Assembly: GCA_016197365.1 (NCBI GenBank)
Contig: JACPVS010000009.1
Span: 186,001-250,000, forward strand
DNA from: Mycolicibacterium cosmeticum
GTDB lineage: Bacteria; Actinomycetota; Actinomycetes; Mycobacteriales; Mycobacteriaceae
Length of the DNA: 64,000 nt
Direction: 5' to 3'
Both the position numbers and the translations under genes were made by a program. This document shows, piece by piece, positions 22,443 to 33,205 of this stretch. The notes beneath the pieces are model-generated. The model saw only the letters and a list, made by a program, of their open reading frames with translations, had not been told where the DNA came from and searched no databases. The stretch's first letter is position 1. Every line of letters starts with the position of its first letter.

Positions 22443-23538
22443 CGAAGGTCGATGCGTGCACCATCATGCCGTCGCCGATGTAGATGCCGACGTGCGAGGC
22501 ATCGGAGTAATAGGAGATGACGTCGCCGGGCTGCATCTGATCGGTCGACACCGGCTGACCACCGGCGGCCTGTGCGTAGCTGGAGTGCGGCAGCGCCACA
22601 CCGGCCTGCTGGAAGGCCCACTTGACCAGGCCGGAGCAGTCGAACGCGCCGGGGCCTTCGGCACCCCAGGAGTACGGCGAACCGATTCGGGTCAGCGCGG
22701 CCTGAACGGCGGCCATCCCCTCGCTGTTGCCGCCGATGCCGGGCACGGCACCGTCCGGCGGCGGGGCCATGTCCCCGGGCGGGATGCCGGCCGGCGGTGC
22801 GGCGAGGACGCCCGGGTCCTGTCCCGGCAACGCCGCAGGCGGCGGCACGTCGGCCGGTGCCGGTGCGGCGGGAGCGGGCGGGATGGCGGCCAGCGCTTCG
22901 CGCTGAGCGGGAGTCAGCACCTGGTACTGGGACTTGACGACGGCGATCTGGATCTGCAGCTTGCTTTGCTTGGATTGCAGATCGGCGCGCACCGCCGCGG
23001 CCTGTTCGGTGGCCGTCTTGGCGTCCGCGGCCGACTGCGCCGACGCGATTTCGGCCTGTGCGGCCTGCAGGCTGGTGGTCCGGAAGTTCTGCATCTGCGC
23101 CGACATCTCGGTCGCCATCACCCGCTGGACGGCGAGCTGGTCGATCAGACCCTGCGGCGAGCCTGCGGTGAGCATGGCGTCCAGGCCGTCGGTACGACCA
23201 CCCATGTACTGGGCTGCAGCAACCCTGTTGACGGAGGTCTGGAAGGTTGCCAGTTGAGTCTTCGCCGAATCGACGGTTGCGAGGTCGGAGGTGTGCTTGG
23301 TCTCCGCTGCGCGTTGCGCTGCCAGCTTGTTGTCGAGATCGAGCTGGGCGGCGTGCATGGCTTCGGTGGTGGCTTCGGCCTGCCGAGAAAGTTCGTTGAG
23401 CTTTGCCAGCTGGTCCGCAGCCGGGTCGGCGTGCACACTTCCGGCGAGAAGGCTGCCCAGGACGGTGAGACCCGCCAACGCACCGACCAGGGGTCGTTGG
23501 ACGCCACGCTTGGGTCGGTGTGTGCGATCAGGCCTCAA
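22381..23538 (-). CDS. ripC: NlpC/P60 peptidoglycan endopeptidase RipC
   Basis: Secreted D,L-endopeptidase of 385 residues. A signal peptide (about 1-38, cleaved near VHA-DP) precedes a long coiled coil (about 40-215: QAEATTEAMHAAQLDLDNKLAAQ ... QAQAEIASAQSAADAKTATEQ), a Pro-rich linker (220-275) and the NlpC/P60 domain with catalytic Cys in FDCSGLVKWAF, His in ASHVGIYIGDG, and a third polar residue in MMVHAS. RipC (Rv2190c) is reported to be activated by FtsEX, which fits the coiled coil. The start is TTG 23538 with AAGGA 9 bases upstream. Confidence 0.9.
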   Translation of the reverse strand: MRPDRTHRPKRGVQRPLVGALAGLTVLGSLLAGSVHADPAADQLAKLNELSRQAEATTEAMHAAQLDLDNKLAAQRAAETKHTSDLATVDSAKTQLATFQTSVNRVAAAQYMGGRTDGLDAMLTAGSPQGLIDQLAVQRVMATEMSAQMQNFRTTSLQAAQAEIASAQSAADAKTATEQAAAVRADLQSKQSKLQIQIAVVKSQYQVLTPAQREALAAIPPAPAAPAPADVPPPAALPGQDPGVLAAPPAGIPPGDMAPPPDGAVPGIGGNSEGMAAVQAALTRIGSPYSWGAEGPGAFDCSGLVKWAFQQAGVALPHSSYAQAAGGQPVSTDQMQPGDVISYYSDASHVGIYIGDGMMVHASTFGVPVRVAPVNNAPIYNVRRY

Positions 23539-23594
23539 GGTTTTGCGTCCTTAAACTGCTTACGAGCCGCCTCGAACTCAATTAGGTCTCAGAC

Positions 23595-23624
23595 AGGTTA
23601 CGAAACGGCATCGAGCTTGTCCAA
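23595..23624 (-). promoter_or_regulatory. SigA-type promoter of ripC
   Basis: Minus strand: TTGGAC (plus-strand 23619-23624), 18-base spacer, TAACCT (23595-23600). This predicts a leader of about 50 bases before the TTG start. No c-di-AMP (ydaO-type) riboswitch, common before other NlpC/P60 genes, was recognisable here. Confidence 0.55.
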
Positions 23625-23687
23625 CAGGAGACGCAAATTTAACAGCCAATTGGGATGAATTTTTGCCTCCGCAGAGTGTGCGTGTCA

Positions 23688-23978
23688 TCACGCCACACCT
23701 GTTCTACCATCCCTGTTCTCTGCGCGCCGGATCGGGACCAACCTCAGCCGTGGCGCCATACCGGCCTCCGCCAGCACTTCCAGCGCCCGACGTTCGTCGT
23801 CCAGCAAAGTCTCAGGAACTCCGAGCAGGACGCTGACCACACAGTCCTGACACCCGGGACCACGTACCGCGCAGTCGTCGCAGTCGATCACGACGGAGCC
23901 GCTGCCGGCGCCGGGGTCGGGACCCGGATCAAGCCAGGAGGTTCCGGTGTCTTCGGCTGGCTGCTCTACAGGCTTCAC
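23688..23978 (-). CDS. Small actinobacterial Cys-cluster protein of unknown function
   Basis: A 96-residue protein. After a variable acidic N-terminus comes [57 protein letters not shown]. The CDDC and CQDC clusters (four Cys in 12 residues) followed by an LD.ERRAL.VLA.AG..P.L.LV helix-strand pattern recur, in my memory, in small proteins beside NlpC/P60 genes across actinobacteria. The motif suggests a bound metal ion. I chose GTG 23978 because GAGAGGG lies 6 bases upstream; ATG 23993 is an alternative. It is divergent from the nuclease gene and upstream of ripC. Confidence 0.78.
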   Translation of the reverse strand: MKPVEQPAEDTGTSWLDPGPDPGAGSGSVVIDCDDCAVRGPGCQDCVVSVLLGVPETLLDDERRALEVLAEAGMAPRLRLVPIRRAENRDGRTGVA

Positions 23979-24094
23979 GGCATGCCCTCTCATCTCTTTC
24001 GGGTCAGGTACGACTTTTTCTGCAGTGCCCGCACCGTAACGAGGGGTACCGACAGGTCCCACCACTGTCGGATCCACCGGTTACCGTCACCCGT

Positions 24095-25879
24095 GTGTCG
24101 CAGCTGAGCTTCGCCGACGTCGAGCCACTCGCTGACGTCGCACTGGCCGACACCACCTTCGTCGTCGTCGACCTGGAGACCACCGGTGGCCGGGCCTCCG
24201 GCGACAACCACGACTGCATCACCGAGATCGGCGCGGTCAAGGTGCGCGGCGGCGTGGTGCTCGGCGAGCTGGCCACCCTGGTCGACCCTGGCCGGGCCAT
24301 CCCACCGCAGATCGTCCAGCTCACCGGGATCACCTCGGCGATGGTCCACGACGCCCCGCGGATCGACAGCGTGCTGCCCGCCTTCCTGGAGTTCTCCCGG
24401 GGCGCGGTCCTGGTGGCCCACAACGCCGGCTTCGACATCGGGTTCCTGCGGGCCGCAGCGGAACGCCTGGGGCTCACCTGGCCGCGCCCAGCGGTGCTGT
24501 GCACGGTGCGGCTGGCCCGGCGGGTGCTGTCCCGCGACGAGGCGCCCAGCGTTCGGCTCTCGGCCATGGCCGAACTCTTCGGCGCGAGCACCACCCCGAC
24601 CCACCGGGCACTCGACGACGCCCGCGCCACCGTCGACGTGCTGCACGGCCTCATCTCCCGGGTCGGGAACCAGGGCGTGCGCACCTACCCGGAACTGCGC
24701 GCGTATCTGCCCGACAAGACCGCGCCCCAGCGCCGCAAGCGCCACCTCGCCACCGGCATCCCAGGCCGGCCCGGGGTGTACCTCTTCCGTGGTCCCGGCG
24801 AGGAGGTGCTCTACATCGGCACCGCGGTGGACCTGCACCGCCGGGTCAGTCAGTACTTCACCGGCGCGGACCCGCGCACCCGGATGAAGGAGATGGTGGC
24901 GCTGGCCACCCGCGTCGACCACGTCGAATGCGCGCATGAACTGGAAGCCGGAGTGCGTGAACTGCGCCTGCTGGCCGCGCACGCACCGCCCTACAACCGG
25001 CGCTCCAAGTTCCCCCGCCGGTGGTGGTGGATCGTGCTCACCGACGAGGCGTTCCCGCGGTTCTCGGTGGTCCGCGCCCCGCGCAGCGCCCGCGCGCTGG
25101 GCCCGTTCACCGCCCGCGGCGACGCCGTCGCCACCGCGGAGATCCTGGCCCGCGGGACCGGGGTGCGCAGCTGCACCGCACGGCTGTCCCGAACCGCCCG
25201 CCACACCTGCGTCGATCACGAGCTGGCGCCCTGTCCGGCACCGCGCGGGGCCGACGCCGCCGCCTACGCGCCGGCGCCCCGATCGGCCGCCGCCCTCATC
25301 GAGGGCACCGACAGTTCGGCGTTCGGCACCGTACTCGCCCAGATCGAGGCGCTGGCCGAACACCACCGGTACGAGAGCGCCGCCCGGCTGCGCGACCACA
25401 CCGCGGACGCGGTGGACGTGGTGTGCCGGGGCCAGCGGCTGCAGGCGCTGGCCGCCGTCGAGGAACTGGTCGCCGCCCGTCCCGACGGACGCGGCGGCTG
25501 GGAGCTGGCGGTCATCCGGCACGGGCAGCTGGCGTCGGCCGGGTGTGCGCGCCGCGGGGTCCCGCCGATGCCCGTTGTGGACGCCATTTGCGCTGCGGCA
25601 CAGACGATCCTGCCGGAATCGGCCCCGCTGGGCGGAGCCCTGGTCGAGGAGACGGCGCTCATCGTGCGCTGGCTGGCAGGCCCGGGCGTACGGATCGTGC
25701 GGGCCGAAGGCGGCTACTCGAGTGCCGTCGGCTCCGCCGCCCGGTGGGCGGGCTGGGCGGCCACCGCCCGGTCGGCGCGACTGGCCGCCCGGCAGGATAT
25801 CTCTGACGAGCTCGACGACGACCGTTTCGGCATCGCCCGGCCCGTGCGAAAAGCCGCGCCGGTCACGCTTTCTGGGTGA
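24095..25879 (+). CDS. DEDDh exonuclease / GIY-YIG (UvrC-like) fusion nuclease (Rv2191-like)
   Basis: A 594-residue two-nuclease fusion. Residues about 25-185 form a DnaQ/epsilon-type exonuclease: [11 protein letters not shown] (D-x-E), a middle acidic region, [12 protein letters not shown] and [12 protein letters not shown]. Residues about 225-300 are a GIY-YIG domain: [32 protein letters not shown], then [22 protein letters not shown]. The rest (about 305-594) is poorly conserved and lacks the UvrC RNase-H-like half. Such Cho-like proteins incise damaged DNA; the mycobacterial protein's role is not settled. The start is GTG 24095; TACCGT ends 7 bases upstream. The 3' end overlaps trpD by 17 bases. 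Confidence 0.88.
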   Translation: MSQLSFADVEPLADVALADTTFVVVDLETTGGRASGDNHDCITEIGAVKVRGGVVLGELATLVDPGRAIPPQIVQLTGITSAMVHDAPRIDSVLPAFLEFSRGAVLVAHNAGFDIGFLRAAAERLGLTWPRPAVLCTVRLARRVLSRDEAPSVRLSAMAELFGASTTPTHRALDDARATVDVLHGLISRVGNQGVRTYPELRAYLPDKTAPQRRKRHLATGIPGRPGVYLFRGPGEEVLYIGTAVDLHRRVSQYFTGADPRTRMKEMVALATRVDHVECAHELEAGVRELRLLAAHAPPYNRRSKFPRRWWWIVLTDEAFPRFSVVRAPRSARALGPFTARGDAVATAEILARGTGVRSCTARLSRTARHTCVDHELAPCPAPRGADAAAYAPAPRSAAALIEGTDSSAFGTVLAQIEALAEHHRYESAARLRDHTADAVDVVCRGQRLQALAAVEELVAARPDGRGGWELAVIRHGQLASAGCARRGVPPMPVVDAICAAAQTILPESAPLGGALVEETALIVRWLAGPGVRIVRAEGGYSSAVGSAARWAGWAATARSARLAARQDISDELDDDRFGIARPVRKAAPVTLSG

Positions 25880-26933
25880 ACCGAACCCACTTGGTCAACA
25901 GCTGCTCGGCTGCGCCGGAATCGATCGCCTCGGCGGCACGGCGCAGGCCGGTCTCCCACGCCGGTACCCACTGGGCGTCACCCGCGAGGCCGGCGTGCGC
26001 CACCATCGCGCCGGCAGCGTTGAGTACGACCGCATCCCGCACCGGCCCCTGCGCCCCACCCAGCACCGAGCGCACCGACGCGGCGTTGGCCTCGGCGTCG
26101 CCGCCGACGAGTTCACTGAGATCGGCGCGTTTGAAACCGAAGGCGGCAGGGTCGAGCGTGAGCCGCTCCACCGTGCCGGCCTGGACGCGCCAGATGGTGC
26201 TGGTCGTCGTGGTGGTCAATTCGTCGAGACCGTCGTCGCCGTGCACCACCAGGACGCTGGATCCCCGCGCGGCGAACACGCCCGCCATCACCTCGGCCAG
26301 CTCGCCCCATGCGCAGCCGATCAGACCGGCCCGCGGCGAGGCCGGATTGGTCAGCGGCCCAAGCAGATTGAACACCGTCGGCACGCCGATCTCGCGGCGC
26401 ACCACCGACGCGTGCCGGTAGGACGGGTGGAACTGCGGGGCAAACGCGAAGCCGATACCGACCTCACTCAGGCTGCGGGCGACGTCCTCGGGCCCGAGGT
26501 CGATGCGCACTCCGAGGGCCTCAAGCGTGTCGGCACCCCCGGATAAAGAGGAGGCGGCCCGGTTGCCGTGCTTGATCACCGGCACACCGGCCGCGGCGAC
26601 GACGATCGAGGCCATCGTGGAGAGGTTCACCGTGTTCGAACCGTCGCCCCCGGTACCCACGATGTCGACGGCGTCGACACCGACCGCGTCCGACGGCAGC
26701 CGACGGGCGTGCTTGAGCATGGCGTCGGCCAGTTCGCGGACCTCGGCGGAGTTCGGGCGCTTCATCTTCATCGAGACGGCGAAACCGGAGATCTGCGCGG
26801 GCGTCGCGGCGCCGGTCATGATCTGGTCCATCGCCCAGGCCGCCTGCCCCCGGAGCAGATCCTGATTTGTCGTCAGCCGACCCAGGATCTGCGGCCAGGT
26901 AGGTGCGTCGAGTTGGGGTTCAGCGGAAGGCAC
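25863..26933 (-). CDS. trpD: Anthranilate phosphoribosyltransferase TrpD
   Basis: Second step of tryptophan synthesis, joining anthranilate to PRPP. The 356-residue protein contains the PRPP loop [18 protein letters not shown], the [21 protein letters not shown] anthranilate/Mg region, and [11 protein letters not shown]. The stand-alone location, away from other trp genes, is usual in mycobacteria (Rv2192c). The start is GTG 26933; TAGCAT ends 6 bases before it with no ribosome site. It is divergent from ctaE across 147 bases. Confidence 0.95.
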   Translation of the reverse strand: MPSAEPQLDAPTWPQILGRLTTNQDLLRGQAAWAMDQIMTGAATPAQISGFAVSMKMKRPNSAEVRELADAMLKHARRLPSDAVGVDAVDIVGTGGDGSNTVNLSTMASIVVAAAGVPVIKHGNRAASSLSGGADTLEALGVRIDLGPEDVARSLSEVGIGFAFAPQFHPSYRHASVVRREIGVPTVFNLLGPLTNPASPRAGLIGCAWGELAEVMAGVFAARGSSVLVVHGDDGLDELTTTTTSTIWRVQAGTVERLTLDPAAFGFKRADLSELVGGDAEANAASVRSVLGGAQGPVRDAVVLNAAGAMVAHAGLAGDAQWVPAWETGLRRAAEAIDSGAAEQLLTKWVRFTQKA

Positions 26934-26990
26934 CAGGTGATGCTATCGCCCGGTCGCAGACGCTCCGGCGGCCCGCTCACGAGGGCGTGA

Positions 26991-27692
<702 letters not shown>

Positions 27693-27724
27693 TCCCGGTG
27701 ATCCAGTCGATGAGAAGGGGTTCG

Positions 27725-28537
27725 ATGACCACCAAGTCTCGCCGTCGGTTGCACCGGCGCCTGTCAGCGGCGGTGTTGCTGCTGATCGGCCTGGGTGCCG
27801 CGGGCGCCGTCGCGGCCACGCTGACGCCCACCCCACAGGTGGCGGTCGCGGACGAATCGCAGTCGGCGCTGCTGCGCACCGGCAAGCAGCTGTTCGACAC
27901 GTCGTGCGTCAGCTGCCACGGAGCCAACCTGCAGGGCGTTCCCGACCGCGGTCCGAGCCTCATCGGCGCGGGCGAGGCGGCCGTCTACTTCCAGGTGTCC
28001 ACCGGCCGCATGCCGGCGATGCGCGGCGAGGCCCAGGCCCCGCGCAAGGACCCGGTGTTCGACGAGCACCAGATCGACGCACTCGGCGCCTTCGTCCAGG
28101 CCAACGGCGGCGGCCCCATCGTCCCGCGTGACGCCAACGGACACATCGCCGACGAGTCGCTGCTGGGTGGTGACGTCGCCCGCGGTGGCGACCTGTTCCG
28201 GCTGAACTGCGCGTCCTGCCACAACTTCACCGGCAAGGGTGGCGCGCTGTCCTCCGGTAAGTACGCCCCCGATCTCGGTGAGGCGTCCAAGGTTCCGGCG
28301 CAGGTGTTCACCGCGATGCTCACCGGCCCGCAGAACATGCCGAAGTTCTCTGATCGCCAGCTCTCCGCCGAGGAGAAGACCGACATCGTCAGCTACGTGC
28401 GGGAGTCGGCGGCGACGCCCAGCCCCGGCGGTTACGGCCTCGGCGGCTTCGGGCCCGCGCCCGAAGGCATGGCGGTCTGGATCATCGGGATGGTGGCCGC
28501 GATCGGTGTCGCGATGTGGATCGGAGCCCGCTCATGA
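27725..28537 (+). CDS. qcrC: Dihaem cytochrome c subunit QcrC of the bcc complex
   Basis: A 270-residue membrane-anchored dihaem cytochrome cc. An N-terminal anchor (about 9-30) precedes two c-type domains with CVSCH and CASCH haem sites, and a C-terminal helix ([19 protein letters not shown]) ends the protein. It passes electrons directly from the Rieske/cyt c1 side to the CuA centre of oxidase, replacing a soluble cytochrome c. The start is ATG 27725 behind GAAGGGG. The last bases overlap qcrA as ATGA. Confidence 0.95.
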   Translation: MTTKSRRRLHRRLSAAVLLLIGLGAAGAVAATLTPTPQVAVADESQSALLRTGKQLFDTSCVSCHGANLQGVPDRGPSLIGAGEAAVYFQVSTGRMPAMRGEAQAPRKDPVFDEHQIDALGAFVQANGGGPIVPRDANGHIADESLLGGDVARGGDLFRLNCASCHNFTGKGGALSSGKYAPDLGEASKVPAQVFTAMLTGPQNMPKFSDRQLSAEEKTDIVSYVRESAATPSPGGYGLGGFGPAPEGMAVWIIGMVAAIGVAMWIGARS

Positions 28538-29700
28538 GCGCCAACACCCCTGATACCCCGACGGACGCCCAGCTGGCCGAGATGTCGCGCGAGGAGCTGC
28601 TGGAACTCGGCGGCAAGCTCGACGGCGTCGAGATCGTCTACAAGGAGCCGCGCTGGCCCATCGAGGGCACCAAGGCCGAGAAGCGTGCCTCGCGCACCGT
28701 CTCGTACTGGCTGCTGTTCGGCGGCGTGGCCGGCCTCGCTCTGCTGCTGATCTTCCTGTTCTGGCCCTGGGAGTACCAGCCCTACGGGTCCGAGGGTGAG
28801 TGGGCCTACTCGATGGCCACTCCGCTGTACGGCCTGACTTTCGGGCTGTCCATCCTGGCCATCGGCGTCGGGGCGGTGCTCTACCAGAAGAAGTTCATTC
28901 CGGAAGAGATCACCATCCAGGACCGCCATGACGGCTCCTCCCCGGAACTGCACCGCAAGACCATCGCCGCCAACCTCGGTGATGCTCTGGAGACCTCGAC
29001 GATCAAGCGGCGCAAGCTGGTCGGCCTGTCCCTGGGCATCGGCCTCGGCGCGTTCGGCCTGGGCACGCTGGTCGCCTTCGCCGGCGGTCTGATCAAGAAC
29101 CCGTGGAAGCCGGTCGTGCAGACGGCCGAGGGCAAGAAGGCCGTGCTGTGGACCTCGGGCTGGACGCCCCGGTTCGCCGGCGAGACCATCTTCATGGCCC
29201 GCGCGACGGGCCTGCCCGGCGAGTCGCCGTTCGTCAAGATGCGCCCGGAGGACCTCGACGCCGGCGGTATGGAGACGGTGTTCCCGTGGCGGGAATCCGA
29301 CGGTGACGGCACCACGGTCGAATCGCACGAGAAGCTCGGCGAGATCGCCCTGGGCGTGCGCAACCCGGTGATGCTCATCCGCATCAAGCCCAATGACATG
29401 CACAAGGTGGTTAAGCGTCAGGGCCAGGAGAGCTTCAACTTCGGCGAACTGTTCGCGTTCACCAAGGTGTGCTCGCATCTGGGCTGCCCGTCGTCGCTGT
29501 ACGAGCAGCAGACCTACCGCATCCTGTGCCCGTGCCATCAGTCGCAGTTCGACGCGCTGCACTTCGCGCGTCCGATCTTCGGTCCGGCAGCCCGGGCCCT
29601 GGCGCAGCTGCCGGTTACCATCGATAAAGACGGCTATCTCGTCGCCAACGGTGACTTCATCGAACCTGTCGGACCGGCATTCTGGGAGCGCAAATCATGA
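28534..29700 (+). CDS. qcrA: Rieske iron-sulfur subunit QcrA
   Basis: A 388-residue actinobacterial Rieske protein with three N-terminal helices (about 67-87, 105-125 and 165-185) rather than one. The 2Fe-2S site is CSHLGC ... CPCHQSQF near residues 318-340, followed by the usual GPA...L motif ([13 protein letters not shown]). It accepts electrons from menaquinol at the Qo site. The start is ATG 28534, in the qcrC ATGA overlap; its stop overlaps qcrB in the same way, so the three subunits are translationally coupled. Confidence 0.96.
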   Translation: MSANTPDTPTDAQLAEMSREELLELGGKLDGVEIVYKEPRWPIEGTKAEKRASRTVSYWLLFGGVAGLALLLIFLFWPWEYQPYGSEGEWAYSMATPLYGLTFGLSILAIGVGAVLYQKKFIPEEITIQDRHDGSSPELHRKTIAANLGDALETSTIKRRKLVGLSLGIGLGAFGLGTLVAFAGGLIKNPWKPVVQTAEGKKAVLWTSGWTPRFAGETIFMARATGLPGESPFVKMRPEDLDAGGMETVFPWRESDGDGTTVESHEKLGEIALGVRNPVMLIRIKPNDMHKVVKRQGQESFNFGELFAFTKVCSHLGCPSSLYEQQTYRILCPCHQSQFDALHFARPIFGPAARALAQLPVTIDKDGYLVANGDFIEPVGPAFWERKS

Positions 29701-31340
29701 GCCCTGACCTTGCCAAGCTCGCCGCCCACCAGGGCGACGCGATTGACTCGCGGTTCCATCCCTCGGCTGCGACCCGCCGCCAGCTGAACAAGGTGTTCCC
29801 CACCCACTGGTCGTTCCTGCTCGGTGAGATCGCGCTGTACAGCTTCATCATCCTGCTGATCACCGGTGTGTGGCTGACCCTGTTCTTCGATCCGTCGATG
29901 GCCGAGGTCACCTACAACGGCGTGTACCAGCCGCTGCGCGGTGTCCAGATGTCGCGGGCCTACGAGTCGGCGCTGGAGATCAGCTTCGAGGTGCGTGGCG
30001 GTCTGTTCGTCCGCCAGGTCCACCACTGGGCGGCTCTGCTCTTCGCCGCGTCGATCATGGTGCACATGGCCCGCATCTTCTTCACGGGCGCGTTCCGTCG
30101 TCCGCGTGAGGCCAACTGGGTCATCGGCTCGCTGCTGCTGATCCTGGCGATGTTCGAGGGTTACTTCGGCTACTCGCTGCCCGACGACCTGCTGTCCGGC
30201 ATCGGCCTGCGCGCCGCGCTGAGCTCCATCACCCTGGGCATCCCGGTGGTCGGTACCTGGATGCACTGGGCACTGTTCGGCGGTGACTTCCCCGGCCACA
30301 TCATCATCCCGCGGATGTACGGCCTGCACATCCTGCTGATCCCGGCGATCATCCTGGCGCTCATCGCGGCGCACATGATGATCCTCTGGTTCCAGAAGCA
30401 CACCCAGTTCCCCGGCCCCGGCCGGACCGAGAACAACGTCGTCGGCGTGCGCGTCATGCCGGTCTTTGCGGTGAAGTCCGGCGCGTTCTTCGCCATCATC
30501 ACCGGCATGCTCGGGTTGATGGGCGGTCTCCTGCAGATCAACCCCATCTGGCAGCTCGGCCCGTACAAACCGTCGCAGGTATCGGCCGGCAGCCAGCCCG
30601 ACTTCTACATGATGTGGACCGAGGGCCTGGCCCGTATCTGGCCGCCTTGGGAGTTCTACCCGTTCGGACACACCATCCCTGCGGTGTTCGGTGTCGCCAT
30701 CCTGATGGGCCTGATCTTCGGTCTGCTCATCGCATGGCCGTTCCTGGAGAAGAAGTTCACCGGGGACGACGCCCACCACAACCTGCTGCAGCGTCCGCGT
30801 GACGCACCGGTCCGCACGGCCATCGGCGCGATGGCGATCTCGTTCTACATGCTGCTGACGCTGGCCGCCATGAACGACATCATCGCGCTGAAGTTCCACA
30901 TCTCGCTGAACGCGACGACGTGGATCGGCCGCATCGGCATGGTGGTGCTGCCCGCGATCGTCTACTACATCGCGTACCGCTGGGCGATCGGTCTGCAGCG
31001 CAGCGACCGCGCGGTGCTCGAGCACGGTATCGAGACGGGCATCCTCAAGCGCCTGCCGCACGGTGCCTACATCGAGCTGCATCAGCCGCTCGGCCCGGTC
31101 GACGACCACGGCCACCCGATTCCGCTGGAATACCAGGGTGCGGCGCTGCCCAAGAAGATGAACAAGTTGGGCTCCGCCGGTTCGCCGGGCTCGGGCAGCT
31201 TCCTGCTGGCCGACCCGGTCGAGGAGCACGACGCGCTCACCGAGGCGGCACACGCCTCCGAGCACCGGGCACTGACCGCCCTGCGCGAGCGTCAGGGCAC
31301 CAGCACCAATGGGTCCAACGGATCCAACGGTCACCACTAG
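29697..31340 (+). CDS. qcrB: Cytochrome b subunit QcrB
   Basis: A 547-residue cytochrome b of the menaquinol:cytochrome c reductase. Haem-ligating His pairs lie in [22 protein letters not shown] and [19 protein letters not shown], and [16 protein letters not shown] and WPPWEFY belong to the Qo region. The C-terminal extension (about 430-547) is hydrophilic and ends in a Gly/Ser/Asn stretch. Thr308 in [12 protein letters not shown] aligns with the M. tuberculosis Thr313 at which telacebec resistance mutations are known, so the wild-type, drug-binding residue is present. Strong terminator hairpin 10 bases downstream. Confidence 0.96.
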   Translation: MSPDLAKLAAHQGDAIDSRFHPSAATRRQLNKVFPTHWSFLLGEIALYSFIILLITGVWLTLFFDPSMAEVTYNGVYQPLRGVQMSRAYESALEISFEVRGGLFVRQVHHWAALLFAASIMVHMARIFFTGAFRRPREANWVIGSLLLILAMFEGYFGYSLPDDLLSGIGLRAALSSITLGIPVVGTWMHWALFGGDFPGHIIIPRMYGLHILLIPAIILALIAAHMMILWFQKHTQFPGPGRTENNVVGVRVMPVFAVKSGAFFAIITGMLGLMGGLLQINPIWQLGPYKPSQVSAGSQPDFYMMWTEGLARIWPPWEFYPFGHTIPAVFGVAILMGLIFGLLIAWPFLEKKFTGDDAHHNLLQRPRDAPVRTAIGAMAISFYMLLTLAAMNDIIALKFHISLNATTWIGRIGMVVLPAIVYYIAYRWAIGLQRSDRAVLEHGIETGILKRLPHGAYIELHQPLGPVDDHGHPIPLEYQGAALPKKMNKLGSAGSPGSGSFLLADPVEEHDALTEAAHASEHRALTALRERQGTSTNGSNGSNGHH

Positions 31341-31350
31341 AGGTTCACAC

Positions 31351-31390
31351 CAGAAGGGCCCGCTCAGCGAAAGCTGGACGGGCCCTTCTG
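31351..31390 (+). terminator. Terminator of the ctaE-qcrCAB operon
   Basis: CAGAAGGGCCCG and CGGGCCCTTCTG form a perfect 12-bp stem (31351-31362 with 31379-31390). Inside the loop CAGC and GCTG pair around a GAAA tetraloop. Only a short T-run (CTTT) follows, typical of mycobacterial terminators. Confidence 0.8.
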
Positions 31391-31429
31391 CTTTGGTGCC
31401 ACTCCCCTACCCCGCGGGTTGAGTGCGGG

Positions 31430-31489
31430 GCGCATTCACTCGTCGCTCACGGCGTCGCCCACTCGCACTTTCGCGCCCTCACCGCCGAA
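31430..31489. repeat. 60-bp direct repeat, copy 1
   Basis: Runs from GCGCATTCACTCGTCG to CCCTCACCGCCGAA. It is identical to the copy at 31563-31622 except for one base (CTCACGG here, CTCAGGG there). It lies between the convergent qcrB and DUF2561 genes. Open frames reading through it are not family-like and are taken as spurious. Confidence 0.9.
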
Positions 31490-31562
31490 TCAACGGGAAC
31501 CGGACCGCCAGCGTGCACTCAGAGAGTGCTTTCACCCTCAGCGACGCTCTGGATGCACCCTC

Positions 31563-31622
31563 GCGCATTCACTCGTCGCTCAGGGCGTCGCCCACTCGCA
31601 CTTTCGCGCCCTCACCGCCGAA
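31563..31622. repeat. 60-bp direct repeat, copy 2
   Basis: Second copy, starting 133 bases after the first; 59 of 60 bases match. The 73 bases between the copies show nothing recognisable except GTGC/GCAC-rich short inversions. Copy 2 ends 11 bases before the DUF2561 stop. Confidence 0.9.
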
Positions 31623-31632
31623 GAAGCGGGGA

Positions 31633-32250
31633 CTACGCGGTCCCCGTCACCGCGTGCAGCTCACGCAGATAGAACCAGGGCAGCGCGACCATGCCGGCAG
31701 TGATGAGCCCGCCGACGATGTAGGCGGCCCACGCTCCGGTCTCACTGCCGGTCGCCATCAGATACGTGGCGATGCCGACGGCCAGCACTCCGGCGCCCAC
31801 CGCACAGCCGATGGCGGTGGTGCAGCGCACGTAGACCTGGTCGACGATCGCGGGCAGCGCGGGCCGCCTGCCGTCCGACGCGGAGGCGTCTGCGCGACGA
31901 CGGCCGGCCGACCGAGCGGCGACGGCCGCGATGTCGTCGGCCGCCGATCCCGTGTTGCCACCCAGCGCACCGCGCAGCGGACGATGGCTGTTGTCCCGGC
32001 GGGCCCGGATCAGCAGCGGGATGGCCGCGGCGATCACCACCGCGGACACACCGATCACGGTGTAGAGCACCCAGGGCGTATCCGTGCCGGACAGTTCGGC
32101 ACGTACCGAGCCGCGTCCGTTGCTCAAATCCACCAGCGCAACCGTGGCCGCCACCCCGGCCCCCAGGGCCAGCAGCCAGATCCCGGCGCACACCCCGAGC
32201 AGGATGCGGTCCAGGTTCTCGGGTCCGGAGAGTGTCTTGTCGTCGCTCAT
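31633..32250 (-). CDS. DUF2561 family membrane protein (Rv2197c-like)
   Basis: A 205-residue protein with four hydrophobic helices: RILLGVCAGIWLLALGAGVAATVALV (15-40), WVLYTVIGVSAVVIAAAIPLLI (about 60-81), AIGCAVGAGVLAVGIATYLM (about 145-165) and WAAYIVGGLITAGMVALPWFYL (about 172-195). A basic loop (RRDNSHRPLRGALGG ... RSAGRRRAD) separates the pairs. The function is unknown. The ATG at 32250 shares its A with the mmpS3 TGA stop, so expression is coupled to mmpS3, and the syntenic position beside the respiratory genes is conserved. Confidence 0.85.
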   Translation of the reverse strand: MSDDKTLSGPENLDRILLGVCAGIWLLALGAGVAATVALVDLSNGRGSVRAELSGTDTPWVLYTVIGVSAVVIAAAIPLLIRARRDNSHRPLRGALGGNTGSAADDIAAVAARSAGRRRADASASDGRRPALPAIVDQVYVRCTTAIGCAVGAGVLAVGIATYLMATGSETGAWAAYIVGGLITAGMVALPWFYLRELHAVTGTA

Positions 32251-33077
32251 CAGCAGCTCGTCTGCGCGGCGTTGCCGGTGTTGGAGGACAACACCGTGCC
32301 GTCGCTGGTCGTGATCGAGCAGTTCAGCCGGCTCACCAGGAACAGGCTGGAGGCCTGCACGGATCCGACTTCGGACTGCGAGATGGGCGTGACGGTCAGC
32401 GACCACGGGATGTAGACATTGCGCTGGGTGCGACTGCGCCCGGACGCGTCGATGTAGGTGACGGTGATGATGTCTCCTGGTGCCTTGGTGCCGGTGACCG
32501 AGTAGGTGACCTGGCGTGGTCCGGCGGGCGCAGTGCTCGTCGGGGGCGGCGGAGGTGCCGTGGTGGTGGCCGGCGCCGGCGCCTCGGTGGGCGCCGGGGG
32601 TGGTGGAGGAGGCGGCGGCGGAGGCTCCTGCGTCACCGTGACCGTCTCCGGTGGTGGCGGCGGCGGTTCCTGCGTCGGCGGCGGAGGCTCCGGGCTCGGC
32701 GGCGGAGGCGTCGTCGTGGTGATCTCGTCCTGCACCGGCGGCGCCGACTTTGTGGTCGTCGTCGCCGGGGTGGCGAGGTTGGCGTTGTCGGTGCGTGTCA
32801 CCAGGACAGCTACGGACGCGACCAAGGCGACGGCGGCGACGATAGCGACGACGCCGACCACCCACGGCCAGCGCGGCGGGCTGTCGGGCCCATCATCGGA
32901 CGAGGATTCGTAGCTGTCGTAGTCGTACATCGCCGGATCCGGCGGGACGTACGGGGAGCTGACGAACTGCTCGGATTCCGGCGCGGAGTATGCCCGCGAA
33001 TGGATCTCGGTCTCGCCGGTGCTGGGCGCCGGCACGTCGCCCGCACCGGGCTTCTCCGGTCCTGAAGGCCCGCTCAT
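32250..33077 (-). CDS. mmpS3: MmpS family membrane protein MmpS3
   Basis: A 275-residue single-pass protein. The cytoplasmic N-terminus (1-70) is acidic and Tyr-rich ([21 protein letters not shown]). One helix follows (about 72-94), then a long external Thr/Pro-rich region with runs of up to ten prolines (about 105-185), then the MmpS domain (about 190-275: [40 protein letters not shown]...) with Cys pair ending in SC. Unlike MmpS4/S5 it has no mmpL partner next to it. Start at ATG 33077; no close family start alternative. Confidence 0.9.
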   Translation of the reverse strand: MSGPSGPEKPGAGDVPAPSTGETEIHSRAYSAPESEQFVSSPYVPPDPAMYDYDSYESSSDDGPDSPPRWPWVVGVVAIVAAVALVASVAVLVTRTDNANLATPATTTTKSAPPVQDEITTTTPPPPSPEPPPPTQEPPPPPPETVTVTQEPPPPPPPPPPAPTEAPAPATTTAPPPPPTSTAPAGPRQVTYSVTGTKAPGDIITVTYIDASGRSRTQRNVYIPWSLTVTPISQSEVGSVQASSLFLVSRLNCSITTSDGTVLSSNTGNAAQTSC

Positions 33078-33205
33078 CTCAAACTAACCCTCGGCCTATC
33101 CGTCTCGATTGCTGCCTCGGCAACACTACCCAACCGAGCGGTCCAGCGGATCAGGCAACGCGGCACGTCAGGGAACTGACGCACGGTTGTGACCTGCGCG
33201 AGGGG

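Noticed and set aside
23539..23700. Possible c-di-AMP (ydaO-type) riboswitch before ripC
   Set aside because: None of the conserved riboswitch blocks could be recognised; a simple promoter explains the region better.
29634..31337. 567-codon minus-strand frame opposite qcrB
   Set aside because: Antisense of a certain gene; text is Arg/His/Gln-rich and unlike any protein.
31423..32415. Plus-strand frame across the 60-bp repeats into the DUF2561 region
   Set aside because: Peptide AFTRRSRRRPLALSRPHRR merely reads the repeat; it overlaps DUF2561 and mmpS3 on the other strand and has no ribosome site.
32570..32720. G-rich triplet run that looks like a microsatellite
   Set aside because: It is the coding sequence of the proline/threonine linker of mmpS3 on the minus strand.
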